Shown: positions 32,359 to 43,756, counted from the first letter of the stretch. The stretch: 64,000 nt of DNA from Nemophila menziesii (GCA_029959085.1 JARWIR010000001.1:67208899-67272898); one strand, 5' to 3'. Numbers and translations: made by a program. The notes: a model not told the origin generated them from the letters alone.

Positions 32359-33067
32359 TAGGGGTGTGCATGGGGTTAGAAAACCCGCATAACCCGACCA
32401 ACCCGATCACACTAACCCGAAATTATACGGGTTAGTTTTTAATTGGGTGGGTTGCGGTTTACATTTTTGAAAAATATACACATTTTTGCGGGTTGTGGAT
32501 TTTAAACTTGAAACCCGCAAACCCGCATATACTCGATTACCTTGTAGTATAAAAAATAGAAAAAATTGTATTGCTCATTTTATTCAAATAAAATAGTGGG
32601 GGTCATGTGCTTTTCACTCTACATTTTTTTATTCGTCCCCCTTTTTTAATAGTATTTTGAAATCCCTTAATATTTCAATAATATTTTATCTAATGAATAT
32701 GTTTTTCATTTCAATTATGATATTATATGTACTCTTCGTTCAATTCATATATTTAGTTTCCTAAAATCTCATTTTATATCTTTTAATCATAGATGATTTG
32801 AAATGCATATGCGTATCCTAAACAATATTTTTCGTTATAATTTTCATTTGTAATATAAATTTGCCTCGCCAAATGAATATGGATACAAATTCGTCTTCTT
32901 TATCGAACTAATCACCCGCAATGCACCCGCAACCCGCCTAACCCGAAACTCAATGGTTTAAGTAATGTATTGGGCGGGTGCGGGTCTTATTTTTCAAAAT
33001 CCGCACAAGAACGGGCGGTTAGTGGGTTGAGCATTTTTCATACAAAACCGACCCGCGCACGCCCCTA
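32359..33067. mobile_element. Non-autonomous hAT element
   Basis: 709 bp with terminal inverted repeats taggggtgtgc / gcacgccccta (one mismatch) and an exact 8-bp target duplication TTAAACAT (32351-32358 and 33068-33075), the size expected for hAT. The inside is rich in 'aacccgc' and 'gcgggt' subterminal repeats, which is usual for plant hAT ends, and encodes nothing. Confidence 0.92.
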
Positions 33068-33470
33068 TTAAACATTGCAAAATTGCATTTTTACGCCTAC
33101 ACTTTCTAAAAATTAATCTATCTATTCATCTTGTAGTTGAAAAAGGGAGAGATATATAAATTTCATCTTTTACATATTCTTTATTCTCTATCCTTGTTCA
33201 CTAGAGTTTGGCTCCCCGTGTAATAGCTAAATATCCTGTCTTTTTTATAAAGACAAAGGGTGAGAAATATGTGCACTAAAACTTTCAAAATTGCACTTGT
33301 ACTCACAAATTATACTTTTATTTTATACTTGTTGTGAGGGGGAGTTAGACTCCATATGTGTTTTATTCTTTCACATCTTATATGCACATTGATAGGGGGA
33401 GCATAACTTCTTTATAATTTCAACCTTCATATCATTCGTAAAGTGTTTTAGTGAAGGATTTGTCATCATC

Positions 33471-33482
33471 AAAAAGGGGGAG
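33471..33482 (+). other. Polypurine tract of element B
   Basis: aaaaagggggag directly before the 3' LTR start, a typical Copia PPT that would prime plus-strand DNA synthesis. Confidence 0.85.
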
Positions 33483-33484
33483 TG

Positions 33485-34578
33485 TGTTGGCATATAGCTT
33501 CCCTTCATAGGTTGTTTTAATGTGACAAATCCTCTTGTGTTTATTGTGCTAACTACACTTTATTCATATTTTATCTCTTTCACTCTATTTCATCAAAAAC
33601 ATTTTTTATCATTCATATCAAAGCTTTATTGTCTTATCCTAAGAAGCTAATTTTCATACAAATAGTCTAACCTTATCTTTGTATACATTGAGAATTAGCC
33701 TTCATGATCAACTACAAAATTTCTTAGAATGATGTTTCCAACAACTCTCGTGAAGAAAACTATTCCATCCGAGCATCATAGCAAAATGTCAAAATGCGCA
33801 AGTCGGAAGATAACCGGGAACCCGTTTGGTTCTAACCGGGAACCCGCTCAATGTGTAACCGTGTACCCGGTCAACATGATTTTCTTGCTAGTCAATGCCA
33901 CGTCATTTCTTACCGTTGCCACTTGGAAGGGAGCCGTTGGGGAAGTTAAACGGGAACTCCGTTGGCTATAAACGGGTACCCGTTCAGCACAAATTGTCCC
34001 ACAAACTTTATAGCCGTTGGGGACTTTATTGTACTATATATATGACCTCTTTCAAGGATAAATTTACCTCTTACACTTCAACTATTATATCTATCATCCT
34101 CCTACAAAATTAGAGGTCTCTAGCTATCAAAGTTAATCATCCAAGCTTGATCAAGAGCTTAAACCAAGAAGCTTCAAAGTTGTTATCTACTCAAGAGAAG
34201 TTTCATGCTTATAGTTATATCTACTCTTTAGGAGATTGTTTAGCAAAGTTATTTCAACCATTCAAACACTTGTTTATCCTCTTAAGTCTAGTCTTTGTAA
34301 TGGATAGATTAAGATAGAATTTGAGTATCGGGAGTATACTCGGTGTCCTTGTGTTGCGATAGCACAAGAGTTTTTCCTTTGTGGTATCGAAGTGGTTGTA
34401 AGGGTTATTGTGTTCTCGACCCAGTTAAGAGATACACGGGAGCTTAGTTAAAAGCTTGAAAATCCTAAGGAGGCTTCCTTAGGTAGTGGATGTAGGGATA
34501 ACCGAACCACTATACATTGTCGTGTACTTTCTATCCCTTATCTCTTTACTAATCGTATTATACTTACTCGTATTACTT
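33485..34578 (+). mobile_element. 3' LTR of element B, truncated
   Basis: Matches 3905-5037 of the 5' LTR and stops at 'tcgtattactt', losing the last ~115-155 bp including the terminal CA. Minus-strand Athila sequence follows directly. It has two CCGGGAACCCG motifs where the 5' LTR has four. Confidence 0.85.
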
Positions 34579-35144
34579 TTCAGCTTTTTTTCTTACCCTG
34601 GAAAAGGGTTACAATAATAATTTTTTCATCATGAATAATATCACAATTATAATCTTCCAAATCCAATGTTCCCAATGATGAAACCCACCACCCCAAACTC
34701 AAGCTCTGAAAACGACTTGTCTCGGGTTTTACGATTCGAGTGCGGGTCATATGGATAAGTCCTATAAACTAAGGGGTGTGGCTTATAATATGGTTAATAA
34801 AAAGGCTTTAGAAAGGCTCAGGGGGGGCTAAGACGGATAAATAATAATATAATCAAATAAAAGGGTGAGAAAGCTAAAAGGCTTCAAGTGGCTTCAAATA
34901 TGAATGAACTGCCTTATTCACTTTTCTAACTACCGAATTTGTTACTTTTACACATCAAGTTCATAGATAAGCGGGTTTTCAACTAATTTCAAACCACACG
35001 TTCTATAACCAAATAACTCCCTAAGTTTCAACTTGACTTCTTACGCATTGCTCATTAATCTTTTCTATCTTTTACATCCTATTTACATACATGCATACTA
35101 AACATATTTGTGACACCGTTCGAAAACATATTTGTGACACCAAT
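34579..35144 (-). mobile_element. Minus-strand Athila 3' internal region (second part)
   Basis: Read on the minus strand it aligns with 28330-28880 of element A, including the 'gacccgcactcgaatcg' block. It continues 3403-3904 across the B insertion with ~200 bp missing. At its right end 'catatttgtgacacc' occurs twice (near 35104 and 35126) just before a jump into LTR sequence. Confidence 0.75.
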
Positions 35145-35760
35145 GATGTGTTTCTACTGATTAAAGTATGTATTTATAGGGTATAGGAAACCCTAAAACA
35201 TTTTCTTGGAGTGGAAGAGAAGTATTGGACTTCTAGCCCAACTCAAATTCGTAACCCTAAAATATAGAAAAGGTAATAAACTGTTGTTGTTTTGTTTTGG
35301 TTGTAACTTCTTCTGTACATCTCGGATTGACGGGTTTTTTATGTCGAACCTGATCCTCTCGGAAAGGTCTACAACTTTTCTTCAGACCATTCTTCCAAAT
35401 TCCAAGCCGTTATTGAGTTATGATCAATTTAGTGGACATAGCTGCTGGAATTCAGATTTATTGGACAACTTTATCTTTTTCTTTTTTATATTTCCTTCCT
35501 TTATCTCTAATTTACATCAATATCTTCTTTTCCTTATCTCTTAGAATTGATTTGGCATCTAATTAATTACCATATATTTTTAAAGCTTCACAATTAACAA
35601 ACAATTGAACCCAATATGCTCTAAAAATCATAAATAATCAAATCAATGCAAGAGATAGAAAAATATAATAATATAAATAAAAATCGACAATTAAATTATC
35701 AAATACACCTAAAATGATGTCTCCAACTAAGATTAAATCATCAAAAACAGGGAGACATCA
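35145..35760 (-). mobile_element. Truncated minus-strand Athila LTR (U3 part)
   Basis: Matches the first ~616 bp of the LTR at 1842-3402, ending in TGATGTCTCCC on the minus strand at 35760. The remaining ~940 bp are missing and it is joined directly to the 3' internal region, so an internal deletion removed the rest of the LTR and the whole coding region. Confidence 0.8.
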
Positions 35761-38586
35761 TTTGTGTTAAAAAATATAGAATAATAACCTTAACATTATA
35801 TTTATTACAAATTCATACTAATTACAACAACAAAAATAAAACAAACTAATTACAACTGAAAAAGAAAAACACTAACTAAATACATGTTTCACCTACATGT
35901 TTACAAACCAGATCTTACAACCATAAAAATACAACATCAGTTTGTTCGGCTTGACTTCTGAAGAAGGAGAGCGACTTGGCTTCTGAATAAGGAGAGAGGC
36001 ATGGCTTCTAAAGAAGGAGAGCAACTTGGCTACTGAGATCGATGGCTGAGCTGCTGCAATAACGGAGATGTGCTTTTTTCCGATCTCACACCTGCGGCCT
36101 CACTGCCATGGCTACTTGTCGGAATGAGATAGTCAACTATGGCTCGATACCAAACTTCGTTGGCACCATAGTTGCTTATGCTCGAGCTCGACCACCCCGA
36201 AGGTCCAATAAGCAGCTGAGAAGAGAAGAACGGAGGCTCTCTTCACCGAAGGTCCAATAAGCAGATGCGAGGAGAATAACGGAAGCTCTCTTCACCGAAG
36301 GTCCAATAAGCAGCTGAGAAGAGAAGAACAGAGGCTCCCTTCATCGTTGGATCTCACCGGAGGTTGTCTTCTTCAAGCGACAAGATTTGGCCTCAAACAG
36401 AATAACAACACAAATCTAGCTTCGAACCTTTTCTGGAACTCGAACTGACCTTTGCTGGAGATCGGAATACGCTGCCCTAGTGTTTCAGGTCATTGCTGCA
36501 CCTTTTCTACCTTTTTCTCCGGCCATTGGTGCACACGAACGGAGGAGATCTCTTCCCGGTGCTGGAATCTCTCGGAAGAACACAATGGCATCTCAAGAGC
36601 TCAATTTGTTGTAGGTTAACTATGGAGGAATTCCTCCTCGGGCGAGGTTCCACAATAACATTCAATTTCTGTATGCTTTGCCGTTTATTTTTTGGCCTGG
36701 TCTTTTTTTTTTGGTGCATATGAAATATAAAGAGAGAAATAAGAGGAGGAAAGAGAATGATAATTTTATGGGTTAGATGATTTCTGAAATAAAAATTGTA
36801 TATATAGGAAAATAAATAACAAAAGGGGTAAAAATGTAATTGGATTTTTAGATTATAGTGTAAAATTTTACTTGATCTTCTTTGTAAGAAGAGAAGGTAA
36901 ATAGGGTTGGGAAAGGACATATAGGGTATTTTCAAGAATTGTTGGGTAAAATCTTTAATAATAATAACGAGATATGAAATATCGCAACAAGTGAATTTTT
37001 TTTATACTTGTCTTAATTCCAGGTTACAACAAGCACTAAGCAATATCTTTACCACCTGCTTAACAAAAAATGTTTTACCGGAATTTCAATTATATTATGA
37101 AATTTGTTAGATAAAAAAAACTTACATCATTTCGAACAATTATAGTTGGTTTAGATTCCTTTATACCCTCCTTCGTTACATTTGATACAAATTTGACCCG
37201 TTCCTTTATGAGGAAATTACTTTTAGCAGCCTAAAATTCCAAAAATTTAGTCTTGAAGTTCTAACTAAAAAAATATTTTGAGAAAGTCCTAAGTTCATTT
37301 TTTTTCTTATACCCCTAGTTAGTTCGTCTTTCGTACAGGCCAACATTGTTTACGTCTTGGTATAGACCAATGTTTGTTTGTTTGGAACGTACCATTTTTC
37401 TGTATTGTTATGTACCAAATGCTATTATATTCGTTTTACGGTTTATTATATCATCGTTTTTTGTAATTGCATGATTTGTCTCTAATATTATTTTTTAGAC
37501 TTAAATGGTTTTTATTTATTCCAACGTTAATGTCCGAACTTATTTGGAAACCCAAACGAAGCTGCGTGTCAAGGTCTAACCATTGGTACGCGCCAAACAA
37601 GTTTTTCCCGCAAAAACAATACACAAATCTATTCACTATAACTTTTTACACGATAAAAACGAATTGATACATTCCAAACATGTTACTTTGGTACAGTCCA
37701 AAAAGATACTTAATAATATACTTAATAATAAGGTGTAGTAAAGGTATAAATAATATAAAGGGGAAGTTTTCTATAAATAATTGTTCTATTAGGTAATTTT
37801 TTATTAAATAAATTATTGAATGCTTAAAAAAATTATTAGGGAGTTCTATGAGAATGTTTTTTCTAATAACCCCTTAATTTATACATATCTGCGTATGCAT
37901 ATACATACATATATAAATATGCAATTTACAAGAGCTATGCGTATACATACGTATATAAATCTGCATATGAGTTCCAAATGACTGATCTTTGCACGAGCTA
38001 CAATCACATAGATATACACATGTATAACGCAATCAAAATTCCTAAAATTTTGAAGAAAAATGAAAATGTGGAATTTGAATTTGAGCTCACCACTGTATCA
38101 TTGATAGTCGGGTTCGATTCGGCCGGGGCAACCTGCTTTGTTCCTCTCATGATTACGAGATTGTGTAATTTTGCAAATCTTTGGGGGTGATTTTTGAATT
38201 TTTGTTAAATTTAGTATCTTTTATATGTGGAAGCATGAAATTAAGGTAACAATTGTTTTGTTTAAAGGAAAGAGGGAAAAAGATAGTAGTCGTTGAGTCC
38301 TAGTGGAGGTAATATACCAGTGGTAGCCACTATAGTTGAAAATACCTTGAACCGGTTCAAGATTATTAGAGTAGAAAGAACTACTCTAGCAATTGAGATT
38401 CCTAGCTGATCTCAAAGCAAGGAGTAGCGCCCAAGCTTCGCCTTCGAGCGCACTCCTAACCTTACATCTGACAGCTAATTCTTACGGAGATTTGGAAGAT
38501 CATATATATTAGTAGTGAGTACAATGGTATAGAGGATGCGCTTCCTAGGTACATTAGAAGGAATGTTAATCTTTCTATTTGGAAGG
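35761..38586. other. Unassigned flank of element D
   Basis: I recognise no gene. The GC-richer part 35940-36600 contains a 49-bp tandem repeat. 37330-37700 contains several palindromic TTGGTAC..CCAA-like motifs, and 37880-37970 a ~55-bp AT-rich duplication. At 38290-38580 short frames such as 'NLSIWKDMSAI' (continuing at 48424 past element D) and a poly(A) at 48500 suggest the end of a decayed plus-strand retroelement or processed sequence that I cannot name. Confidence 0.4.
36197..36343. repeat. 49-bp tandem repeat, about three copies
   Basis: Units begin ccgaaggtccaataagcag at 36197, 36246 and 36295. Because 49 is not a multiple of three the repeat shifts frame and is unlikely to be coding. 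Repeated at 56602-56748. Confidence 0.85.
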
Positions 38587-40128
38587 TGATGTCTCCTCAT
38601 TTGTGATAGATTTATGTTAAGATGAGACATCATTTTTAGTGTTTTAGAAGTCATAAATGTCGATTTTCTTGAGTATTAGTGCACTTTCCTATTTTGAGTC
38701 TTGATTTAGTGAAATAATATTTTTAGAGCATATTAGTTTAATTGTTTATTTTAGTGTGAAGTTTTAAAGATAATTATGGAGATTAATTAGAGTCCAAGTC
38801 AAAGACTACAACTTATGGAAAGAGATTAGCATGGTAATTGTAGATAAGGAAACAAAAGCTAAAAAGATGGAAAAGGAAAAGCTGCCTAAATCTGGGATTC
38901 TGCAGCACACGCCTAAAGAAGTGGTGATTACTCCTACAAGGAAGCCGATTTTGGTAATTTCCTTTCACAGGGACGTAGATAATTCTATGAGGATTCTTTT
39001 GGTATCTTATGGAGCAAAAACCGACCAATAACGAAGAAGATACGCTCAAAACGGTCCAGCAGTGTTTATCTTTATTTCCATACGAATTTGAGTTGGGCTA
39101 GGAGTCCAATACTTTATCTCTTCCTCAAGAAAACGAATGAGGTCTTCTAAACACCTATAAATACACCCTTATATCACTTGTAAAAGTACCCTAGCAATCC
39201 TTGCCTCATAGTAATTAAGTTCTTAATGTTTTATTTTTCCAGTTTATTGTAAAGAGCAAGATGATGTCTTTTGTAATTTCTTTTAGTTTATTTCCATCAG
39301 GTATGAACTAAACCTCCCCATAGCTTGGGTTTTGCATCATGTATAAACTATGAATTCTAATTCTTCTATCTAAGTTTCTTTGGGAATTATATGTTTTAAT
39401 TTGATATTAGCTACTTACTTTTATATTTGAGTATGTGTTTTGATATATTGTCTTTCCTAGAACTGATCACTTTAGGATTGTTTTAATAGTAGTTAGATGG
39501 TCTCCTTAATTGGGTGCTTAACTATTGAACCACCACATAATGTCTAGTGCCGATATTAGTTCTGACAAAACATGATTCTAACGAGATAGTCATTAGGGTT
39601 TGTTTTAATCACCATATCACCAATTGATTGTTGCGTTTGCTTAGGGCCTTAGTAGCGTTTGATAACCTTATTCTAAACCACGTCTTGGTTGTGCCATAGC
39701 CTCCTTAGTCTCTCTCAAGGTCTAAGGTATGGGAATTTAGAATCCTGACTAAGTATACCAAGAGCTAATATTCTCCCTTACAAACTAGATCTAAAAGAAT
39801 TAGAAGGATTGGTGCATACTAGCAAAACCTAAGCTATATCTCTCATCTCATATTCTTAGTTATTTATTTTACTGTCTTTATTTTCTTAGTTTTAATTTAG
39901 AATTTCGAAATCTATTTGCTTTTATTTTCTGTCTTTTAATTATTTACTTTTACTCGGTATTCCTACCTACGCATATAACACACTTAAGTCCCTGAGAACG
40001 AACTCAACTTACTATCTAAAACTTGCATACATCCTGTAATACTTGCAGTACTGTGCCTGTCTAGGGTGAGAGTGCGTAGTTTCTGGACTTAATTTTATCT
40101 TATTTTTATCACACCCTAGGCGACACCA
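38587..40128 (+). mobile_element. 5' LTR of element D
   Basis: TGATGTCTCC...GACACCA with the start inverted repeat (38587-38632) and TATA box cctataaatac at 39154-39164. Confidence 0.93.
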
Positions 40129-40134
40129 AGTTTT

Positions 40135-40152
40135 TGGCGCCGCTGCCGGGGA
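40135..40152 (+). other. Primer-binding site of element D (tRNA-Asp)
   Basis: TGGCGCCGCTGCCGGGGA, identical to that of A and E, after AGTTTT. Confidence 0.88.
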
Positions 40153-40283
40153 CTTGTGTCTCGTTAGTGTGTGGGTTATCTATTTCGAGTAGTAGTTTTT
40201 AATTAGTTTTTATTTTTCAGTTTTTAGTTTTATTTTTCCAGATTTACGCTTGTGGGTTGCTTTAGTCTTTTTCAGGATTCACA

Positions 40284-43109
40284 GTGTTTAATTCTTGGCG
40301 TCCGTTACCGGCGCCTGAAAGGAGCTTTAGAGTTTATAACAGACGTGTTCGTGAGGAAAGATCCTTAAGAAGAGCTATGGCAGGCGTACAAGGTCAACAA
40401 GATCCACTTGGGATCCAACAACAAGATCCACCTGGTGTACAACAACAGGATCCTCCTGGTGTACACGGTGTACAAATACCAGCAGGAGGAGGTAATGGGC
40501 AGAATAACGTTAATAATCAACAGAATCGAGTACAGCAAGACCTCCCTGGTCTTCATGTACCGTTTCATGTTCAACCAATCGGCTTCCGTCCTCCAGAGAT
40601 CCAAAATATCAAATTTAGACCCGATCCGGGTATGCTCAGTCAGTTTCAAACTTTTGGACTCTATAATGGTACAGCAATTCAAGATCCGGTAAGATCGATT
40701 CAGAAGTTCATGCAGATCTGTGATGCCTACATTACTCTTGGTATTACACGCGAGCAACTGTATTGTCATATGTTTTTGTTCTTCTTGACCGGTAGAGCTA
40801 GCGAATGGCTAGAAAGACAACCACCTGGAACAATTCATTCATGGAGAGAACTTCAAGCCGCGTTCTTTAACCGTTTTTATCCGAAGAGCATGAGACTCAA
40901 AGATCAAACCGAGCTTGCAAGATTTTGTCAAGAAGATGGAGAAACAGTAGGAGAGTCATGGACAAGGTTTCAACAAAAATTAGCTAGATGTCCGCTCCAT
41001 GGTTATACCCCCTCTCTACAACTTGCTATATTCTATGAAGGACTTAATGATAAAGGTAGAGAGAAGGTGGATAACATTGGAAAGGGTAATTTTGTGTCCA
41101 TGAATCATAATGAAGCTTCCGAGGTTTTGGAAAATATTATGGAACAAGAAAGGAGTTGGCCCTCAACGCGAGCTCCTATTGCAAAGACCCGAGGAACGCT
41201 TCGTTTAGATGCAGAAACTGCGAACTCAGCTCAAATATCCGCGTTAGAAAATCAAATCAAAGAGCTGAAGTTAGAGATGCTAAACAATTTAGCCGCTGCA
41301 AACGTAGTACAAGAAGCACAAGGTTGTCAACAATGTGGGGTTAACAATCATACATGGGAAGAGTGCGAATCAAATCCACAACCTGTTTACTTTATATCCA
41401 ACCGAGGAGGCTATCAATGGGGTAACCGAAATCATCCGGGTATGCAGTATTCGAATCCACAAGGGGCCGCTAATCCTGGTCATTATCAACCGCGCCCCCA
41501 GAACAACTCTTTCCAACCGAGAGGTCAGTACCAAAATCAATATCAGAATAGACATGCTCCCCCTCAACAACCTGTTCAAGATACCTATACAGATTCATTA
41601 GATCAGAAAGCTTTACCTCAGTATCCTCAAGAAGGATCTATGTATAATCAACAGATAGCACAAGCTCTGGACCGTTTGACCACGACTATGAACGCTCAGG
41701 AAGAGAAAGTCCGAGGACAAGATGCCATACTTCAGATGTTAGGTACTCGAGTAGAACAATTAAACAAAGTGTTAACAAATTTAATGGAACAGAAAGAAGT
41801 AAAGGCAATCGAAGGAGGTGAAAACAATGTTGGGTTCGAAGCTTGCAAGGCCATTTGCCTTGAAATTGAAGAAAAAGAGGAAGTACCGCATGCTGCCGTT
41901 AGTGCCGTGGAAGTTCCGAGTACCGAAGAAGAACCAACCAAGTCTAGCCCCGTGGAATCTGACTGTTCTGAGGTTTATGTGGAGGACGATCAAGAGAAAG
42001 CTGAAATTATACAGCTTTTGAGGAAGATGCAAGAGGAAATTCGATCGGTTATGGATTACCAAGCTGAGTTAAATTCGAAGGAGAAAGAAGATGAAGTTGC
42101 ACCTACTGTGCATGAAGAGACAGAAGGAGAGAAGGTGGAATCTCCACCTATTGTTCAACCAGTGTCATTAGCTATTCCTGATACAAATCCTAAGGATGAC
42201 ACTGTGCTCAAGACATTTGTAGAGGCGTACCAACCCGAAAATATCAACGCCCAAATGCTTGAGATTGCAAAGAAAGGACTCACACCGCAACAAGTTTTTG
42301 TGCAAGTTATTCCTGAGAAAGAGGCGAGTGTAGAGATCCCAAGAGAAAACCTGAGAGTTTCGAGAAGAAGTGAAAGAGAGCTACCAACAAAGCTTAAAGA
42401 TCCGGGAAGTTTCAACCTTCCTATTCAATTACATGGTATGCTCAAGGTAAAAGCAATGTATGATGTGGGTTCTGGTGTGAATCTTATGCCTAAGTCCGTG
42501 TTCGAGAGACTTGGACTTCAGAAATCAGAGAAAACTCCAGTGAAGTTGCAGTTCGCTGACAACTCAGTTAAAAGGACATGGGGAACAGTGGAGGACGTCT
42601 TAGTCCGTGCAGGTAATATCGCCATCCCTACTGACTTTGTTATTCTTGAGTTTGATGCAGATAAGCAAGTTCCAATCATACTTGGACGGCCTTTCATGGC
42701 CACAAGTCAAAGTGTCATCAACTTCCAAGAAGGGACCATCACCCTTCATGCAAAGAATGTATCAGAGACCTTCTATGTCTTGGGTAAGAAACCGAGGAAG
42801 TTAGATCCCACCGTGCCTGTCATCCACAGACTTTCACATCACAAGGTCCCACCTGAGAAGATCCGCTTAAAACCTGTGGATACTGAGCCAAACATTGAGT
42901 TTGGGGTTGTCCATGAAGTTTTATGGAAGGCTCACAAACGCGAAAATAGGCCACGAAGTTTCAAAGACTCGTGGATGGGACCATTCATTGTCACTAAGGT
43001 TGTTTCAGCCAAGGTGATAGAAATCCGACCCAAAACTGGGGTCAAGCGCAGATTAATTGACGTTCATAGCCTAACTCGTTGTTGGGGAGGCTATATTCAA
43101 AAATCTTGA
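40284..43109 (+). CDS. Fused gag-protease-integrase tail protein, element D
   Basis: Uninterrupted 941-codon ORF. Residues ~1-90 are Gln/Pro/Gly-rich with repeated QQDPPGV; ~100-330 are the gag capsid-like region (MQICDAYITLGITREQ); a complete CX2CX4HX4C knuckle (CQQCGVNNHTWEEC) is at ~348-361; a Glu-rich linker follows; the protease has YDVGSGVNL (Asp727), where A and E have CDLGASINL, and IILGRPFMAT. At about residue 890 it jumps straight to the GPF(I)VTKV integrase tail. RT, RNase H and the integrase core are absent with no frame break. A conserved long ORF without enzymes suggests that gag and protease are still used, with RT and integrase supplied by a relative. Start chosen as the first ATG after the leader. 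Confidence 0.92.
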   Translation: MFNSWRPLPAPERSFRVYNRRVREERSLRRAMAGVQGQQDPLGIQQQDPPGVQQQDPPGVHGVQIPAGGGNGQNNVNNQQNRVQQDLPGLHVPFHVQPIGFRPPEIQNIKFRPDPGMLSQFQTFGLYNGTAIQDPVRSIQKFMQICDAYITLGITREQLYCHMFLFFLTGRASEWLERQPPGTIHSWRELQAAFFNRFYPKSMRLKDQTELARFCQEDGETVGESWTRFQQKLARCPLHGYTPSLQLAIFYEGLNDKGREKVDNIGKGNFVSMNHNEASEVLENIMEQERSWPSTRAPIAKTRGTLRLDAETANSAQISALENQIKELKLEMLNNLAAANVVQEAQGCQQCGVNNHTWEECESNPQPVYFISNRGGYQWGNRNHPGMQYSNPQGAANPGHYQPRPQNNSFQPRGQYQNQYQNRHAPPQQPVQDTYTDSLDQKALPQYPQEGSMYNQQIAQALDRLTTTMNAQEEKVRGQDAILQMLGTRVEQLNKVLTNLMEQKEVKAIEGGENNVGFEACKAICLEIEEKEEVPHAAVSAVEVPSTEEEPTKSSPVESDCSEVYVEDDQEKAEIIQLLRKMQEEIRSVMDYQAELNSKEKEDEVAPTVHEETEGEKVESPPIVQPVSLAIPDTNPKDDTVLKTFVEAYQPENINAQMLEIAKKGLTPQQVFVQVIPEKEASVEIPRENLRVSRRSERELPTKLKDPGSFNLPIQLHGMLKVKAMYDVGSGVNLMPKSVFERLGLQKSEKTPVKLQFADNSVKRTWGTVEDVLVRAGNIAIPTDFVILEFDADKQVPIILGRPFMATSQSVINFQEGTITLHAKNVSETFYVLGKKPRKLDPTVPVIHRLSHHKVPPEKIRLKPVDTEPNIEFGVVHEVLWKAHKRENRPRSFKDSWMGPFIVTKVVSAKVIEIRPKTGVKRRLIDVHSLTRCWGGYIQKS

Positions 43110-43119
43110 TAGAGGTACC

Positions 43120-43140
43120 ACGTCTAACTTTGAAAGACGT
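43120..43140 (+). other. Post-pol hairpin of element D
   Basis: ACGTCT-aactttgaa-AGACGT, 10 bases after the ORF stop, followed by 'taaataaaagtgct' and 'gggagacaaccc'. Confidence 0.6.
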
Positions 43141-43338
43141 TAAATAAAAGTGCTGTACGGGAGACAACCCGCAATCTTTTTTAGTTTTTATGTCTTTTAC
43201 GTTTTTAGTTTATGTTTAGTTTAGTTATTTTTAGTTGATATTGCATATTTGAGAAAGGTATTAGTGTTTTTGATGTGTAGGAATTGGAGAAATCGAGTTA
43301 GGGAAGAAACAAAAAATTTCGGAACGGATAAAAGACCT

Positions 43339-43735
43339 GTGCGAAGTATCCCTGCGGTATACCCCTATACCACACCTATGGTCCGCAAGCCAAAAACCCG
43401 TACCATGGGCTGGTACCGCGGGTTTTACACCGAGACGAAAAATTGACCCGTGCGGACTACCCCCCTGCACCGCACCCCTGCACCGCACGCCTAAAACGCG
43501 TGCCACGGGGTAGGTACCATGGGTATTTTGACGAAGGGTGCTACAGAAGCCGCGGTACACCCCTGCGGTGTACCCCCTATACCGCACCATGGTCCGCGAG
43601 CCCAAAACGCGTGCCACGGGGTAGCTACCACGGGGATATTGCCGAGGCAAATTTTTTTTGAACAACAGAAGCTACGGTGTACCCCGCGGGGTACCCCTAG
43701 TCCGCACCTATGGTCCATGCCGCACGGCTGGAGAG
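43339..43735 (+). repeat. Palindrome-module array of element D (GGTGTACC/GTACCCC type)
   Basis: About three and a half 110-125 bp modules with GCGGTACACC / GCGGTGTACC inverted pairs, 'ggtccgc' and 'cgcgtgccacggggta' linkers, and the 16-bp perfect palindrome GTACCCCGCGGGGTAC at 43679-43694. Very GC-rich. The linker resembles that of A, while the palindrome core is different. Confidence 0.8.
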
Positions 43736-43756
43736 AGAAAGTTACGGGATTCAAGG

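Larger units (their letters stand above)
31757..33484 (+). other. 3' non-coding region of element B
   Basis: AT-rich with no ORF. It contains a degenerate tandem repeat (32086-32260, units like 'attgcattttagtccctatattt', about six copies; stray copies near 33072), the hAT element at 32359-33067, and a PPT at its end. Confidence 0.7.
3905..34578 (+). mobile_element. Element B: non-autonomous Copia-type LTR retrotransposon (interrupted)
   Basis: LTRs starting TGTTGGCATA lie at 3905-5194 and 33485-34578. A tRNA-iMet type PBS (TGGTATCAGAGC, 5197-5208) and a purine-rich PPT (33471-33482) mark it as Copia. Its interior holds a short gag remnant and a plant-transposon-protein ORF but no protease, integrase, RT or RNase H. 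Without the nested A (plus its 5-bp duplication) and the hAT it would be about 5.9 kb. The last ~115 bp of its 3' LTR are deleted together with ~200 bp of the surrounding minus-strand Athila sequence. It must have moved using proteins from another element. Confidence 0.8.
35511..43595 (+). repeat. Copy 1 of a >8-kb near-identical direct duplication
   Basis: Every base I compared matches 55916-64000 at a constant offset of 20,405 except three transitions (39086, 40168, 43099). Copy 1 starts inside the intact LTR sequence 35145-35760, so it is the source. It contains 3.1 kb of flank plus the left 5 kb of element D, and copy 2 runs off the window. Confidence 0.93.

Noticed and set aside
36507..36935. 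142-codon minus-strand ORF (also at 56912-57340)
   Set aside because: Low-complexity Phe/Leu/Tyr-rich translation from AT-rich DNA; both copies are identical only because of the duplication.
38100..38140. tRNA B-box-like 'gggttcgattcgg'
   Set aside because: No matching A box or foldable acceptor stem nearby.
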